Below, piece after piece: positions 8,773 through 17,126 of a stretch of DNA of 64,000 nucleotides; position 1 is the stretch's first letter; each line of letters begins with the position of its first letter. Below the pieces are notes generated by a model that ran no database searches, was not told the origin of the DNA, and saw only the letters and a list, made by a program, of their open reading frames with translations. The stretch is from Paenibacillus sp. LS1 (lineage in GTDB: Bacteria; Bacillota; Bacilli; Paenibacillales; Paenibacillaceae): assembly GCF_026013365.1 (NCBI RefSeq), contig NZ_JAPDOE010000001.1, positions 124,001 to 188,000 of the forward strand, given 5' to 3'. Made by a program: the position numbers and the translations under genes.

Positions 8773-9636
8773 TTAACTCAATAATAGTTTTAATGTTTCC
8801 TTGACGGAAGTTGGTTTGCGACCAAGGAGCATCTCAAAATCGGAATGAGCGTTCTCCAGTCCGCCCTCGCGAATTCCCTTTTGAATCATTACCAGTAATG
8901 TGGCAGCGTCATTGGGTACATTCGCATCTTTTAACATATCACTGTAAGAAGCATCATCCACAGCTAATAGAGGAATACTTTTACCCGTAACTTCGTTAAT
9001 TGCATCCACGAATTGCTGCTGGGTTAAGTTTTCGCCGGACAATTCGTAAACTTTATTATCGTGATTTTCTCCCGTGAGTATGTTTGCTGTTACTTCAGCC
9101 AGATCCGGACGGTATACCCAACCAACTTTACCTTCCCCCGCAGAAGTAACCCAAGGAGCACCATCTAAGCATTGCTGAATCGTCGCTAAATCATTCTCAA
9201 CATACCAGTTATTACGGACAAATACGTACGGAATACCCGATTCTTTAATGATCTCTTCACGTACACGGTGAATACCCGCCAAGAAGAAATCACTCACATC
9301 CGCACGTGGGGCACTCGAATATACCATTTGTGTAACGCCAGTTTCTTTTGCCGCCTCAACAGCATGGGTCTGCTGACGAATAGAAGATTCAATATCGCCG
9401 AATGTTGAAACGATAAATACACGATCTATGCCTTGGAATGCTTTGACTAACGTATCTTTTTGTTCGAAGTCCGTTTCGCGAACCTCAATACCTTGTACTG
9501 CAAATGCTTGTGCTTTCTCCGATTGAGTGTCACGTACACCTGCAATAATATCTGAAGTCGGAACGCTCTCCGCTAAATATTCTACAATCTTTGATCCCAA
9601 ATGACCGGATGCACCCGTTACTAAAATTTTCATCAT
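8773..9636 (-). CDS. NAD(P)-binding reductase (NmrA/QorB-like atypical SDR)
   Basis: A 287-aa protein with an N-terminal Rossmann motif MKILVTGASGHLGSKIVEYL and the atypical short-chain dehydrogenase layout of NmrA/QOR2 proteins. YSSAPRADVSDF and VFVRNNWYVENDL correspond to the NADPH and active-site regions seen in E. coli QorB. It probably reduces quinones or acts as a redox sensor. GGAGG stands just before two consecutive ATG codons (9636 and 9633), so either may be used. It is divergent from a TetR gene whose upstream region holds two palindromes, the probable control pair. Confidence 0.85.
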   Translation of the reverse strand: MMKILVTGASGHLGSKIVEYLAESVPTSDIIAGVRDTQSEKAQAFAVQGIEVRETDFEQKDTLVKAFQGIDRVFIVSTFGDIESSIRQQTHAVEAAKETGVTQMVYSSAPRADVSDFFLAGIHRVREEIIKESGIPYVFVRNNWYVENDLATIQQCLDGAPWVTSAGEGKVGWVYRPDLAEVTANILTGENHDNKVYELSGENLTQQQFVDAINEVTGKSIPLLAVDDASYSDMLKDANVPNDAATLLVMIQKGIREGGLENAHSDFEMLLGRKPTSVKETLKLLLS

Positions 9637-9696
9637 TTTTCCTCCAATGTGGACTTGATTACCCTTGATTGTCCGTCGCTAATTTCGACTTTCGGG

Positions 9697-9716
9697 TATA
9701 CAACACTTGTTGTATA
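9697..9716. promoter_or_regulatory. Candidate TetR operator (20 bp)
   Basis: TATACAAC-ACTT-GTTGTATA is a perfect inverted repeat with 8-bp arms. It lies between the divergent reductase and TetR genes and overlaps a TATAAT sequence at 9713-9718. Confidence 0.7.
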
Positions 9717-9770
9717 ATCAAAGTCTATATGGCTTGTTAGCATTGAACAATCATCAATAACTGCAAATGA

Positions 9771-9782
9771 TCGTATATACGA
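9771..9782. promoter_or_regulatory. Short palindrome near the TetR start
   Basis: TCGTATATACGA is a perfect 12-bp palindrome, 39 bp before the GTG start. It differs in sequence from the site at 9697 but shares the GTATA core, so it could be a second operator. Confidence 0.4.
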
Positions 9783-9821
9783 CATTTCATCACAACTGTT
9801 GAAAAAATAGGAGGGGATTAC

Positions 9822-10385
9822 GTGGAAAAAACGTTAGACCCACGGTTCATCAGAACACGAAAACTGATTATGGATGCATTTATGGCATTGGTTATAGAGA
9901 AGGATTTCAAGGATATTACGATTAAGGATATCACGCAAAAAGCGACCATTAATCGAGCGACGTTTTACTACCATTTCTTTGATAAATATGACCTGATGGA
10001 AACCGTGTTAAGTGAAGATATATTGCGGGAAGTTTTAAAAGATGTGACTTCGCATGAAGCTTTAACACCAAAGGTCTTATATGATATATTCATTAGTTTA
10101 ATCACTTTTCAAAGTGGGCTGGCTAATCAGTGTTCACGAAGTTATGATGCATTTACGCCTAAAATTGAAACGGCTGTAAAGGAAACGATGGGCAGGGCAT
10201 TTAAAAAATTGCTGAAGCAACAGCATTCAACATGGCCAACGGACAAGTTAGAATTGCATAGCATTATGCTTAGTTGGAGCTTATATGGCATGTCAATGAA
10301 GTTCGTTAAGAATGGTGATCTGCCATCGGAAGATCTAATGAAAGATACGTTTAATACGCTATTGAATGTAGAACAATATGCTTGA
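9822..10385 (+). CDS. TetR-family transcriptional regulator
   Basis: A 187-aa TetR-family protein. The HTH at residues 8-58 reads RFIRTRKLIMDAFMALVIEKDFKDITIKDITQKATINRATFYYHFFDKYDL, followed by a helical ligand-binding domain. It starts with GTG after the strong site AGGAGGGG. It is divergent from the NmrA/QorB-like reductase; the perfect palindrome between them suggests that it represses the reductase and itself, a common arrangement for quinone or electrophile sensing (inference). A terminator follows directly. Confidence 0.88.
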   Translation: MEKTLDPRFIRTRKLIMDAFMALVIEKDFKDITIKDITQKATINRATFYYHFFDKYDLMETVLSEDILREVLKDVTSHEALTPKVLYDIFISLITFQSGLANQCSRSYDAFTPKIETAVKETMGRAFKKLLKQQHSTWPTDKLELHSIMLSWSLYGMSMKFVKNGDLPSEDLMKDTFNTLLNVEQYA

Positions 10386-10430
10386 ATTTTCCTAAATCAA
10401 GAGCAATATAGGTACTGAGAATACGTTAAA

Positions 10431-10466
10431 AGGCTGTTGAGATTTCCTCAACAGCCTGTTTTTTTA
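10431..10466. terminator. Terminator between convergent genes
   Basis: AGGCTGTTGAG pairs with CTCAACAGCCT around a 5-nt loop and is followed by GTTTTTTTAT. Confidence 0.9.
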
Positions 10467-10481
10467 TCTGTTAATTGTACT

Positions 10482-11354
10482 TTATGGAATGAATTCCATA
10501 TACGAAGCTTCCCTATATTTCTTCCGATAGTTCGATGGGGAGACTCCAAAGTGGCTGGAGAATTGCCTGGAGAAATAGTCGGGTGAATGGAAGCCAACTG
10601 CCAGAGCAATCTCGGTAATCGGCCGCATGGTATATTGAAGCAATGGTTCGGCTTGTTTCAAGCGATGTTTCATTAATGTTTCCATTATGGAATCTCCCAC
10701 TTGTTCTTTGAACAAATGAGACAGACGGGAAGAGGATAAACACACCTTTTTGCCCAAATCTTCGATAAGAATATGATCCATGTAATCCTGAGAAATAATG
10801 TTCAGTACTTCCTGAACGCGTGAATCCAATTCCTTCTTCGATTGATTCTGACTGGCAACCAACAAGATGACCTCTTCCAGTGCATTCAATGTTAGTTCAT
10901 CCCTCAACATGGAATCCTCGTATAATCTGTAGGAGATTACTCTGTTAAAAGCAGATTCAATGGCTCTCCGGGAGCTTTCCTTATCGATATGGAGTTGAAA
11001 GATCGGACCATCTGTATTGCTGGAAGGTATCCAATCCATCCAAGGTAGACGTGGAATGAAGTGAGCCCACATTTTATCCCATACATGTCCTTGCTCGGTG
11101 AAATAGTCTTGCGCGGTTCCAGGAGAGACAAGGGTCAACATTCCAGCTGTACAGCTCAGGTATCCACTGGCTCCGTTATGAATACGTCCTTTTCCCGATA
11201 AAGTATATATGATTAGCCAATCCTTGGTTCCCTGTGCACGATAACAGGAGTAACCGTAGGGCTGAATATAGTGGTCGGACACCAGAATCCCCGGAGGATG
11301 TGTGTATTGTTGTCTTGCTGCAAACATAGCAGGATCGTCTGGTTTGTTAGCCAT
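10482..11354 (-). CDS. AraC-family regulator
   Basis: A 290-aa AraC/XylS-type regulator. It has an N-terminal cupin-like sensing half (SGYLSCTAGMLTLVSPGTAQDYF) and a C-terminal double HTH from about residue 190 (VCLSSSRLSHLFKEQVGDSIMETLMKHRLKQAEPLLQYTMRPITEIALAVGFHSPDYFSRQFSSHFGVSPSNYR). It is divergent from the GH2 gene with a 99-bp gap, so it very likely controls that enzyme in response to a sugar released from its substrate. AATGAGGAT precedes the ATG. Confidence 0.9.
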   Translation of the reverse strand: MANKPDDPAMFAARQQYTHPPGILVSDHYIQPYGYSCYRAQGTKDWLIIYTLSGKGRIHNGASGYLSCTAGMLTLVSPGTAQDYFTEQGHVWDKMWAHFIPRLPWMDWIPSSNTDGPIFQLHIDKESSRRAIESAFNRVISYRLYEDSMLRDELTLNALEEVILLVASQNQSKKELDSRVQEVLNIISQDYMDHILIEDLGKKVCLSSSRLSHLFKEQVGDSIMETLMKHRLKQAEPLLQYTMRPITEIALAVGFHSPDYFSRQFSSHFGVSPSNYRKKYREASYMEFIP

Positions 11355-11412
11355 ATCCTCATTCCTTTCGCTTCACTACATATTCTAAAATAATATACGA
11401 GAATAACTCGAA

Positions 11413-11427
11413 ATGAAAGCGTTCTAT
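11413..11427 (+). promoter_or_regulatory. Candidate cre (CcpA) site before the GH2 gene
   Basis: ATGAAAGCGTTCTAT matches WTGNAANCGNWNNCW except for A in place of C at position 14. It is 26 bp upstream of the chosen GH2 start. Confidence 0.45.
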
Positions 11428-11453
11428 TTTAGTGAAGGTAAGAGGTGAACCGC

Positions 11454-14400
11454 ATGTCATATCAACAACATGACAAGAGAATACTTCAACTTGCGGGGAA
11501 GTGGAAATACGTACTGGATCCCCGGGATATCGGCGAAACCGAACAATGGTACGAGTCGTTCATTTCCCAATCGAAGAGTCTGGTAACACTCCCTGGTACG
11601 CTGACTGTCAACGGCATTGGAGACGCAACAGAATGGAGCGATGAGATTGATCGGGAGTCGGTTCGTTCTCTACGGCAACGTCATTCTTATATTGGTTCAG
11701 CATGGTACGAATACGAAATCGATGTGCCTGCTGAGAGAGTTGAAAAACGGTTTGTCATCTATCTTGAGCGGATCATGTTTCAATCCACCTTATGGGTGAA
11801 CGGTCAACTTGCCGGGCAGCAAGATCATTTATCCGTTGCTCATGAATATGACGTGAGTACATTCATTCAACCTGGAAAGGTCAACCGGCTCACCCTTCGG
11901 ATTGATAATCGGGATGTTCAGAATCTGGGCAATCATTCGAGCGCTTATACAGAAGAGACGCAGACGATCTGGAATGGAATTATAGGCCGGATGGAGCTAC
12001 ATATTTCAGAGCCGTTCTGGGTCAATAATATACAGGTCTTCCCAGAGCCGGATCTGCGCTCCGTTGTAGTGAAGGGTACATGTCATAATAAAACCGATAC
12101 TGAAGCTCATGCCAATTTGCAAATATCCGCACATATCAAACAGGGCGTAGCACCGCATGTGGTTCCTGAGATAGAAAAAAGCATGCATGTCTCCGCCTCA
12201 TCCTCCGAGAACTTTGAATGGAAAGTAGATATGGGTGAAAATCCCTTGTTATGGGACGAGTTCAATCCCAATATCTATGAGTTGAGGATAGAAGCACAAG
12301 TAGTATTGGATGCACGCGAACCGATTCGTATCTCAGAAAATAGGACATTTGGGTTGCGATACTTTCATCGCAAGGATAGAGAATTGCAGATGAATGGAAG
12401 GCCTGTCTTTTTGCGAGGAACCTTGGAGTGTTGCATCTTTCCGCATACAGGTCATCCGCCGATGGGCATTGAATCTTGGCTCAAGTTGTTTCAGGCAGCT
12501 AAGAACTATGGATTGAACCATATCCGTTTTCACTCTTGGTGTCCACCTGAAGCTGCATTCGAAGCTGCTGATCTATTGGGGGTTTACCTGCAAGTCGAGT
12601 CTCCCATGTGGATGGATACGTGGAATATGGCAGTAGGGACGCATTCAGAGCACTACACGTACTTGCCTCAGGAGGCTCGCCGAATTGCTCATGTCTACGG
12701 GAATCATCCTTCTTTTTGTATCTACAGTAACGGCAATGAATTGAATGGAGACTTCGACCTGTTGCACCGGATGGTAGACGACTTGAAATCGTTCGATGAC
12801 AGGCGTTTATACACGCTCACCACCAACTGGGATCGGCAGCTTGATCCAGCAGATGATCTGTTTATTGCCCAATCGGTTGATGGTATTGGTGTTCGCGGAC
12901 AATATTTCCCGGAAGAATTAGCATTGTCCACTCAGCTAGACTTCCGAGACGCCGTAGCCAATCGACCAGTACCTGTTATTTCACATGAAGTGGGACAGTA
13001 TGCTGTCTACCCGGATGTACAAGAGATGGAGAAGTATAGCGGAGCATTGCGTCCGGTTAATCTGGAGGTCATCCATTCAGATATGAAGAAAAGAGGTTTA
13101 CTTGGTGATCTTCGTTCATTCGTCCACGGTTCAGGCATGTTGGCGTTGCAATTATATCGCGATGAGATAGAAGCCGCTCTGCGCACGCCAAGTCTTGGAG
13201 GATTTCAGTTGCTGGATTTGCATGATTTCCCTGGTCAGAGCACCGCAACCGTGGGTCTGCTTAATGCATTTTGGGAATCGAAGGGCTTGATCGAACCTCA
13301 ACAATTCCGAGAGTTTTGCGGGCCAACGGTACTGTTGCTTCGCATGCCGAAACGGATCTATACGAATACAGAACTGTACGTGGCGGAGATCAACATTGCC
13401 CATTTTGGAGTAAAAGAACTGCCCCCGTCCTCCATCCAGTGGACAATTGCAGATGGGCAGGGCCGCACGCTCGATTCAGGTTCTCTGCTTACAGATACGA
13501 TTCCTTTTGGATCAGGTCAACCGTTAGGTCGTTTGGTTTCAGACGCACCAGATCGAATACAGAAAAGCGACAGACTGACGATATCTTTGGAACTGGAGGG
13601 TAGCGAAATACGAAATGAATGGCCGTTCTGGGTATACGAATGCAGCGGGAAGGATCAGGAACTTCCTCAGGACATAATGGTAAAACATAGTCTAGACGAA
13701 GGAATGGAGCAAACCCTTGAAGAGGGAGGGACCGTTTTATTTCTGGCGAAGGAAAGTGACTTAAGAAATACGACCCCAGGGAAGTTCTATCCAGTATTTT
13801 GGAGTCCGGCACATTTTGCAACTGAAGCTCCATGTGGCATCATTGTGCATTCTGAACATCCAGCCTTGAGCGACTTCCCGACCAGGGAGTACGCGGAATA
13901 TCCATGGAAGGACCTGCTGGAGCGATCCGTAACTCTTGTGGTGAACGATAATATTGCATTTAACCCGATTGTTCAGGTCATACCCAACTTTGTTCATAAC
14001 CGAAAACTGATGAATCTTGCGGAATATACCGTTGGAAAAGGAAAACTGATCATCTGTGGAATCGATATCGAGAATGATATGAACAGTCGACCTGTCGCAG
14101 CGCAGCTTCGTAGAAGCTTAATCGACTATATGTCCTCAGATTCTTTTGCCCCCAAAGTATCGATGGAGTTGAATGAGCTTCGCCAATTGCTTGAGAAAAA
14201 TGAGCAGCCTGCCATGACAGGAACTGCTGATCTATGCAATTCGGAACATGAGCTTGCCTGCGGGAAGTTAGCATCGAGCGATAGCATGAACGATGGCAAT
14301 GATGCCACGAACGGAAACGATGGCGTCGATGAAACGTACTGGCAGGCACAAGACGATCATCCAGGCCACTGGTGGCAGGTAGATTTGTTACAGGAACGTT

Positions 14401-14636
14401 CCATCACAGGAAGCAAAGTAAGATTTCACGAGCAAGGTAACTTCTTATATGTGATTCAGGTTTCAAGCGATGCAATCGAATGGTGTGTGGTCGCTAACCA
14501 GACTGGGCAGACGTCACATGAACAGACACGGATGGATCAGTTTGAAGCAAAGGGCAGGTATGTAAGAATCGTATATAATGGGTTACCGAAGGGAGTTAGG
14601 GCAGGACATCGTGCATTTGAAGTGTATGGCAGCTGA
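11454..14636 (+). CDS. Glycoside hydrolase family 2 enzyme with C-terminal discoidin (F5/8 type C) domain
   Basis: A 1060-aa protein starting at ATG 11454, 6 nt after AGAGGTG; an upstream GTG at 11445 overlaps that site. The order is the GH2 sugar-binding domain (about 15-190, with WYEYEIDVP and LWVNGQLAGQQ), the Ig-like domain, and the TIM barrel (about 310-600). The acid/base Glu is in IYSNGNELNGD and the nucleophile Glu in VISHEVGQY. A linker domain follows, then a discoidin-like module from about residue 950 (DDHPGHWWQVDLLQERSITGSKVRF). There is no signal peptide, so it acts in the cytoplasm on imported oligosaccharides. Beta-galactosidase, glucuronidase or mannosidase activity cannot be told apart. 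A divergent AraC gene is the likely activator. Confidence 0.9.
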   Translation: MSYQQHDKRILQLAGKWKYVLDPRDIGETEQWYESFISQSKSLVTLPGTLTVNGIGDATEWSDEIDRESVRSLRQRHSYIGSAWYEYEIDVPAERVEKRFVIYLERIMFQSTLWVNGQLAGQQDHLSVAHEYDVSTFIQPGKVNRLTLRIDNRDVQNLGNHSSAYTEETQTIWNGIIGRMELHISEPFWVNNIQVFPEPDLRSVVVKGTCHNKTDTEAHANLQISAHIKQGVAPHVVPEIEKSMHVSASSSENFEWKVDMGENPLLWDEFNPNIYELRIEAQVVLDAREPIRISENRTFGLRYFHRKDRELQMNGRPVFLRGTLECCIFPHTGHPPMGIESWLKLFQAAKNYGLNHIRFHSWCPPEAAFEAADLLGVYLQVESPMWMDTWNMAVGTHSEHYTYLPQEARRIAHVYGNHPSFCIYSNGNELNGDFDLLHRMVDDLKSFDDRRLYTLTTNWDRQLDPADDLFIAQSVDGIGVRGQYFPEELALSTQLDFRDAVANRPVPVISHEVGQYAVYPDVQEMEKYSGALRPVNLEVIHSDMKKRGLLGDLRSFVHGSGMLALQLYRDEIEAALRTPSLGGFQLLDLHDFPGQSTATVGLLNAFWESKGLIEPQQFREFCGPTVLLLRMPKRIYTNTELYVAEINIAHFGVKELPPSSIQWTIADGQGRTLDSGSLLTDTIPFGSGQPLGRLVSDAPDRIQKSDRLTISLELEGSEIRNEWPFWVYECSGKDQELPQDIMVKHSLDEGMEQTLEEGGTVLFLAKESDLRNTTPGKFYPVFWSPAHFATEAPCGIIVHSEHPALSDFPTREYAEYPWKDLLERSVTLVVNDNIAFNPIVQVIPNFVHNRKLMNLAEYTVGKGKLIICGIDIENDMNSRPVAAQLRRSLIDYMSSDSFAPKVSMELNELRQLLEKNEQPAMTGTADLCNSEHELACGKLASSDSMNDGNDATNGNDGVDETYWQAQDDHPGHWWQVDLLQERSITGSKVRFHEQGNFLYVIQVSSDAIEWCVVANQTGQTSHEQTRMDQFEAKGRYVRIVYNGLPKGVRAGHRAFEVYGS

Positions 14637-14658
14637 TCCAAGTAATATGAATTGAAGG

Positions 14659-14692
14659 AAAATAACGTTACCCTCAAGTGACGTTATTTTTC
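14659..14692. terminator. Bidirectional terminator
   Basis: AAAATAACGT pairs with ACGTTATTTT across a 12-nt loop, between convergent GH2 and TetR genes. Confidence 0.85.
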
Positions 14693-14704
14693 TTCATGCA
14701 AGCC

Positions 14705-15274
14705 CTAGTTAATGACTTGATTTCTTTTTAAAAGCCCCCATAATTGTTCCGCCACATCTTCCGATGACTGAGGCATATCATTCATAATCCACCATTCAAT
14801 GATGCCGACAAAGGCTGATGCCATAAACTGAGTGATAAATTCTTGGTTATAGTGGCTATTGTCACCATCCATATTGATGTTAATCCTTATGTGTGTTGTC
14901 ACGAGTTCCAACATCTGTTCACGAAATGCAGGAATTCCTTTGTTAGAGAGCATGGAAGCGTAAAAACGATGATGCTCTTCGAAATATCGAATTACAGGTA
15001 GAAATGAGGATTGAATGAGATCAACCGTTTCGCCATTCGCATTCGTAGTCGTGGTTGCGGATATCATTTTGTTTAAGTTTTCTTCAATGCACTTGTTCAA
15101 CAGATCATACTTATCACTGTAATGAAAGTATACCGTCCCCCGATTGATGTTAGCTCGATCAGCAATCTCGTTGATTGTAATGTCCTCAAAATGTTTCTCA
15201 GCAATGAGAGAAATAAAGGACTGGAAGATCGCTTGCTTCGTTTTGACCACTCTTCGATCGATTTTAATGTGCAC
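14705..15274 (-). CDS. TetR-family transcriptional regulator
   Basis: A 189-aa TetR-family protein starting at GTG, 7 nt after GGAGG. The HTH is IDRRVVKTKQAIFQSFISLIAEKHFEDITINEIADRANINRGTVYFHYSDKYDLL. The C-terminal part, FVGIIEWWIMNDMPQSSEDVAEQLWGLL, is the Firmicute TetR_C-type domain also seen in the 7444-8004 protein; the two are related but clearly distinct. It is divergent from a small SnoaL-like gene, and the intergenic region has inverted repeats that could be its operator. The ligand is unknown. Confidence 0.88.
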   Translation of the reverse strand: MHIKIDRRVVKTKQAIFQSFISLIAEKHFEDITINEIADRANINRGTVYFHYSDKYDLLNKCIEENLNKMISATTTTNANGETVDLIQSSFLPVIRYFEEHHRFYASMLSNKGIPAFREQMLELVTTHIRININMDGDNSHYNQEFITQFMASAFVGIIEWWIMNDMPQSSEDVAEQLWGLLKRNQVIN

Positions 15275-15293
15275 TTGGTAACCTCCACCCCGA

Positions 15294-15328
15294 GATATCT
15301 AACACTTTGTGATTGAACGTTGGATATC
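15294..15328. promoter_or_regulatory. Candidate TetR operator region
   Basis: GATATCTAAC (15294-15303) and GTTGGATATC (15319-15328) form an inverted repeat matching at 9 of 10 positions. The half-site GTTGGAT recurs at 15410-15416, next to CAACA-AA-TGTTG (15402-15413). Confidence 0.55.
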
Positions 15329-15374
15329 GAACAAAAAGCGCCAGATTAACGATTGTAGTTATTTTTGTACTCCT

Positions 15375-15380
15375 TATAAT
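15375..15380 (+). promoter_or_regulatory. -10 element for the SnoaL-like gene
   Basis: A consensus TATAAT. TTGTAG at 15353-15358 is a plausible -35 with a 16-bp spacer. The promoter lies between the two operator-like repeats. Confidence 0.5.
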
Positions 15381-15461
15381 AATCAATAAGTCATACTTAT
15401 TCAACAAATGTTGGATTAAAAAATGCTATGGCTCAGACGATACATCAAGGAGGACTAGTAT

Positions 15462-15896
15462 ATGTCACTGGAAATTTTACAAGCAAAATCCGAATTGAGA
15501 GATTTGGTGGACTCGTATGCTACATTAACCGATGCCAAAAAAATTGCAGATCAGATGCTCTTATTCACACCGGATACACGGTTCAAAGTATATTTTGGTG
15601 ATCAACTGATGTCCGAAGTAACCGGAACCAAGCAGCTGGAAGAAGAGTTCAACGGTCATGTGGCGCTGGTGAAACGCTATTTCACCACGAACGCACAGCA
15701 TGTAGTTAACGTGGAAGGTGATACTGCAACAGGCGTTGTATTTTCTCAGATCAAAATGGTTAGGGACGAAGATGGCAAAGAAATTCTCACGGATTATAGT
15801 GTTCAATATCATGATGTTTATGTCCGCCAGGGCGAAAAGTGGTTGATACAGGAGCGTACTTCACAATATATCATCATCGAAGCAAGACCACTGTAA
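15462..15896 (+). CDS. SnoaL/NTF2-like small protein
   Basis: A 144-aa protein with the alpha+beta-cone pattern of the SnoaL/DUF4440-like family: helix 1 (LRDLVDSYATLTDAKKIADQMLLFTPDTRFKVYFGD), then strands ending in GEKWLIQERTSQYIIIEARPL. Such proteins bind or isomerise small hydrophobic molecules or serve as polyketide-type cyclases. The gene is preceded by AAGGAGGA and a good promoter and is divergent from a TetR gene, so it is probably induced by the ligand it handles (inference). Confidence 0.8.
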   Translation: MSLEILQAKSELRDLVDSYATLTDAKKIADQMLLFTPDTRFKVYFGDQLMSEVTGTKQLEEEFNGHVALVKRYFTTNAQHVVNVEGDTATGVVFSQIKMVRDEDGKEILTDYSVQYHDVYVRQGEKWLIQERTSQYIIIEARPL

Positions 15897-15931
15897 GCAT
15901 AATGAGATAAGTAAAATAATGGTTAAAGAAA

Positions 15932-15967
15932 CGACGAGAGTGTTATCTGACGCTCTCGTCATTTTTT
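15932..15967 (+). terminator. Rho-independent terminator
   Basis: GACGAGAGTG pairs with CGCTCTCGTC over an 8-nt loop and is followed by ATTTTTTG. Confidence 0.9.
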
Positions 15968-16068
15968 GTGTTTTACAGCATGCTATTTTGGTCGTCGAAC
16001 AGGCAGTATGGCTGGAATTTGCGTATATCGCAGTGCACTTTCCAATGGACTTGGAGAAATTTCCAGAA

Positions 16069-16082
16069 TGAAAACGCTTGTC
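16069..16082 (+). promoter_or_regulatory. Candidate cre site of the ribose operon
   Basis: TGAAAACGCTTGTC fits TGNAANCGNTNNCA at 12 of 14 positions and overlaps a -35-like TTGTCA (16078-16083). A GATAAT -10 lies at 16099-16104. CcpA repression of rbs operons through such a site is known in Bacillus. Confidence 0.55.
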
Positions 16083-16112
16083 AAACCGAAAAGAATATGA
16101 TAATTTAATGTC

Positions 16113-16126
16113 TGTAACCGGTTACA
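16113..16126. promoter_or_regulatory. Main RbsR operator
   Basis: TGTAACCGGTTACA is a perfect 14-bp palindrome, typical of LacI-family operators. It lies just downstream of the likely -10 and 18 bp before rbsR. Confidence 0.8.
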
Positions 16127-16144
16127 CATAGAGGAGAGCAACTT

Positions 16145-17122
16145 ATGACAACAATTAAAGACGTAGCTCAGCTGGCTGGCGTATCTGTAGCCACCGTATC
16201 CAGGGTCATTAATGATAGAGGTTATGTACATGCGGATACACGCAAGAAAGTCGAAGATGCTGTGAAGGCGCTTAACTTTTCGCCAAATGAAGTGGCTCGC
16301 TCATTATATAAGCGCAAGTCCAAACTGATTGGCCTGTTGTTGCCGGATATTACGAACCCTTACTTCCCGCAGTTGGCCCGCGGCGTAGAGGACCGGATGC
16401 AAGAGCAGGATTACAGACTGATATTCGGAAATAGTGATGAGGATGAAAGGAAGGAGCAGGATTACATCCAGACGTTTATCCAGAACAACGTGGTCGGTGT
16501 GATCTCTTCAACGAACTACCCTCATTCTTCAATATATGAAAAACTGAAGATTCCCGTCGTGTTCCTGGACAGAACTTCACTGGATCGTCCATCCGTGTAT
16601 GCGGATGGCAGGGAAGGTGGAAGACTAGCTGCAAGGGAGATCATCAACCGCGGCAGTCGCCGGATCACGGTTATGCAAGGACCGTCACAGATCAGACCTG
16701 CGCAGGATCGCTTCGAAGGAGCGATTGAAATCATCCGTGATGCAGGGCTAGACTATCACGTCATTCAAACGACCTCATTTTCGATTAACGAGGCAGGTGT
16801 ATGGGCTGAAGAGTTATTCAAGAAATATGCTGACACAGACGGAGTTATTGCCAGCAATGACATCGCAGCCATGGCCGTACTGCATGAGGCATCACGAATC
16901 GGAAGAAAGGTTCCTGATGATGTACAAGTGATTGGTTTCGATGATATTCCGATGAGCAGCCTGTTGTCACCGGCATTGTCCACCATCCGCCAGCCAGCAT
17001 ACGAGATGGGAAGAGAAGCAGCGGGATTACTTATCCAGCTTGTGGAACAAGCTGCAGTAGAGAACAAAAACATACAGTTGCCCGTCAGCTTCATCGAACG
17101 GGGCACAACGAGAAAGGTGTGA
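16145..17122 (+). CDS. rbsR: Ribose operon repressor, LacI family
   Basis: A 325-aa LacI-family repressor. The HTH and hinge helix cover residues 1-60 (TTIKDVAQLAGVSVATVSRVINDRGYV), and the periplasmic-binding-protein-like sugar domain follows (IGLLLPDITNPYFPQLARGVED, IASNDIAAMAVL, VQVIGFDDIPMSSLLSPALSTIRQP). It heads an rbsRKDACB operon of the Bacillus type, so ribose or a derivative is the expected inducer. The operator palindrome directly upstream implies autoregulation. The RBS is GAGGAGAGC, 4 bp separate it from rbsK. Confidence 0.93.
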   Translation: MTTIKDVAQLAGVSVATVSRVINDRGYVHADTRKKVEDAVKALNFSPNEVARSLYKRKSKLIGLLLPDITNPYFPQLARGVEDRMQEQDYRLIFGNSDEDERKEQDYIQTFIQNNVVGVISSTNYPHSSIYEKLKIPVVFLDRTSLDRPSVYADGREGGRLAAREIINRGSRRITVMQGPSQIRPAQDRFEGAIEIIRDAGLDYHVIQTTSFSINEAGVWAEELFKKYADTDGVIASNDIAAMAVLHEASRIGRKVPDDVQVIGFDDIPMSSLLSPALSTIRQPAYEMGREAAGLLIQLVEQAAVENKNIQLPVSFIERGTTRKV

Positions 17123-17126
17123 TCAG

